Assembly (NCBI GenBank): GCA_946055445.1
Contig: CAMGGF010000015.1
Span: forward strand, 1-13,995
DNA length: 13,995 nucleotides
Reading direction: 5' to 3'
DNA from: an uncultured Ruminococcus sp.
GTDB lineage: Bacteria; Bacillota; Clostridia; Oscillospirales; Acutalibacteraceae
Under the pieces are notes generated by a model. That model searched no databases, had not been told where the DNA came from, and was given only the letters and a program-made list of their open reading frames with translations. Positions within the stretch are counted from its first letter, which is position 1; each line of letters starts with the position of its first letter. This document shows positions 13,340-13,995 of the stretch, in pieces. A program made the position numbers and the translations under genes.

Positions 13340-13995
13340 ATGAACAAGCATTTTGAAGCATTAGAACTTCCGAAAATTTTAGAAAAGTTAGGCAATTTGA
13401 CCGCCTGCGACGAGGCGCGTGAACGCGCGCTGTCTCTCCAACCGCAAACCGATTATTTCGAGGCACAGCGCCTGCTCGAACAGACCGAGGCGGCGCATAT
13501 TTTGATCGCCAAATTCGGCGCGCCGTCTTTCGGCGGCATTTGCAATGTCAATCATTCTCTGCACCGCGCCGAGGCCGGCGGCACGCTGTCTATGCGTGAA
13601 CTTTTAACGGTTGCGCAGGTATTGCGCGTTTTGCGCGGGATTCTCGCTTGGCGCGAAAAAAGTGCGGGGCTTTCCACGGTGCTCGACGATTTGTTCCAAA
13701 GCATTTGCGCCAACAAATATTTGGAAGATAAAATCAACACCGCGATTTTGTCCGAGGACGAAATGTCCGACAATGCCTCGCCGCAACTTAAAACCATTCG
13801 CCGCAAAATGAAACAGCAGGACGCGAAAATCCGCGAACAGTTGGATAAACTCCTGCGTTCACCCGCTTACAAAAACAGTTTGCAGGAGGCAATCGTCACC
13901 CAAAGAAACGGGCGGTTCGTTGTGCCCGTGAAAAGTGAGCACCGCGCCGAAGTTGCGGGTATGGTGCACGATACCTCGTCGAGCGGCTCAACGGT
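13340..13995 (+). CDS. mutS2: Endonuclease MutS2, N-terminal part (runs off the window)
   Basis: The frame stays open from the ATG at 13340 to the window end: 218 codons of a gene that normally encodes about 780-800 residues. MNKHFEALELPKILEKLGNL is the usual MutS2 start. The later blocks IRRKMKQQDAKIREQLDKLL, YKNSLQEAIVTQRNGRFVVP and VKSEHRAEVAGMVHDTSSSG are the family's conserved clamp/lever region just before the ATPase core, which lies outside with the C-terminal Smr nuclease domain. MutS2 lacks the mismatch-recognition domain of MutS; in different bacteria it is reported to suppress recombination or to rescue collided ribosomes. AAAGGA lies 7 nt before the start. It has its own promoter after the repeat-rich gap; no break is seen in the visible part. 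Confidence 0.93.
   Translation, partial: MNKHFEALELPKILEKLGNLTACDEARERALSLQPQTDYFEAQRLLEQTEAAHILIAKFGAPSFGGICNVNHSLHRAEAGGTLSMRELLTVAQVLRVLRGILAWREKSAGLSTVLDDLFQSICANKYLEDKINTAILSEDEMSDNASPQLKTIRRKMKQQDAKIREQLDKLLRSPAYKNSLQEAIVTQRNGRFVVPVKSEHRAEVAGMVHDTSSSGST

Noticed and set aside
1..13995. CRISPR array, tRNA/rRNA genes, transposase or phage genes
   Set aside because: No regularly spaced direct repeats, no cloverleaf with a T-loop motif, and no mobile-element protein motifs were seen on either strand.

Overview
The window looks like chromosomal DNA of a spore-forming, Gram-positive anaerobe of the class Clostridia, probably from the Oscillospirales/Ruminococcaceae side. The reasons are the sporulation pair gpr-spoIIP beside rpsT (an arrangement also known from Bacillus), strong AGGAGG-type ribosome binding sites, a secreted BspA-type leucine-rich-repeat protein with a C-terminal dockerin, moderate GC content, and clostridial-type intergenic palindromes. 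No plasmid, phage, transposase, CRISPR array or tRNA/rRNA gene is visible. The lineage is an inference from gene content only.

Left part (1-4044, + strand): the last codons of a transketolase C-terminal subunit and its terminator, then a tight three-gene operon. The operon encodes an ECF-like sigma factor (TTG start), an overlapping single-pass membrane protein that looks like its anti-sigma factor and carries two external Ig-like (Big_3-type) domains, and a large secreted LRR protein ending in a type I dockerin. The layout suggests a cell-surface sensing circuit wired to a surface or cellulosome-like adhesin, comparable in logic to SigI/RsgI but built from other parts. This is the most interesting region.

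Middle part (4075-8286): converging on that operon is the minus-strand sporulation operon gpr - spoIIP - small membrane protein, with a good sigma-G-like promoter before gpr. rpsT (ribosomal protein S20) is divergent from gpr and has its own extended -10 promoter. A long-form ribose-phosphate pyrophosphokinase on the minus strand converges on rpsT across a 16-bp bidirectional terminator.

Right part (8323-13995): a tetR-type regulator and a cation diffusion facilitator overlap by 8 nt on the minus strand. The transporter has an N-D-D-D metal site that points to manganese, and a duplicated C-terminal domain. The 273-nt divergent intergenic region is full of dyads and leads to a membrane-anchored protein of unknown function. 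Next comes a monocistronic gene with a near-consensus promoter encoding an NAD-dependent epimerase/dehydratase-like protein fused to a C-terminal zinc-ribbon-like module. A 304-nt gap with two different palindromic repeats precedes the start of mutS2, which runs off the window.

All calls come from reading the sequence by eye. Family names rest on recognised motifs, not on database searches.
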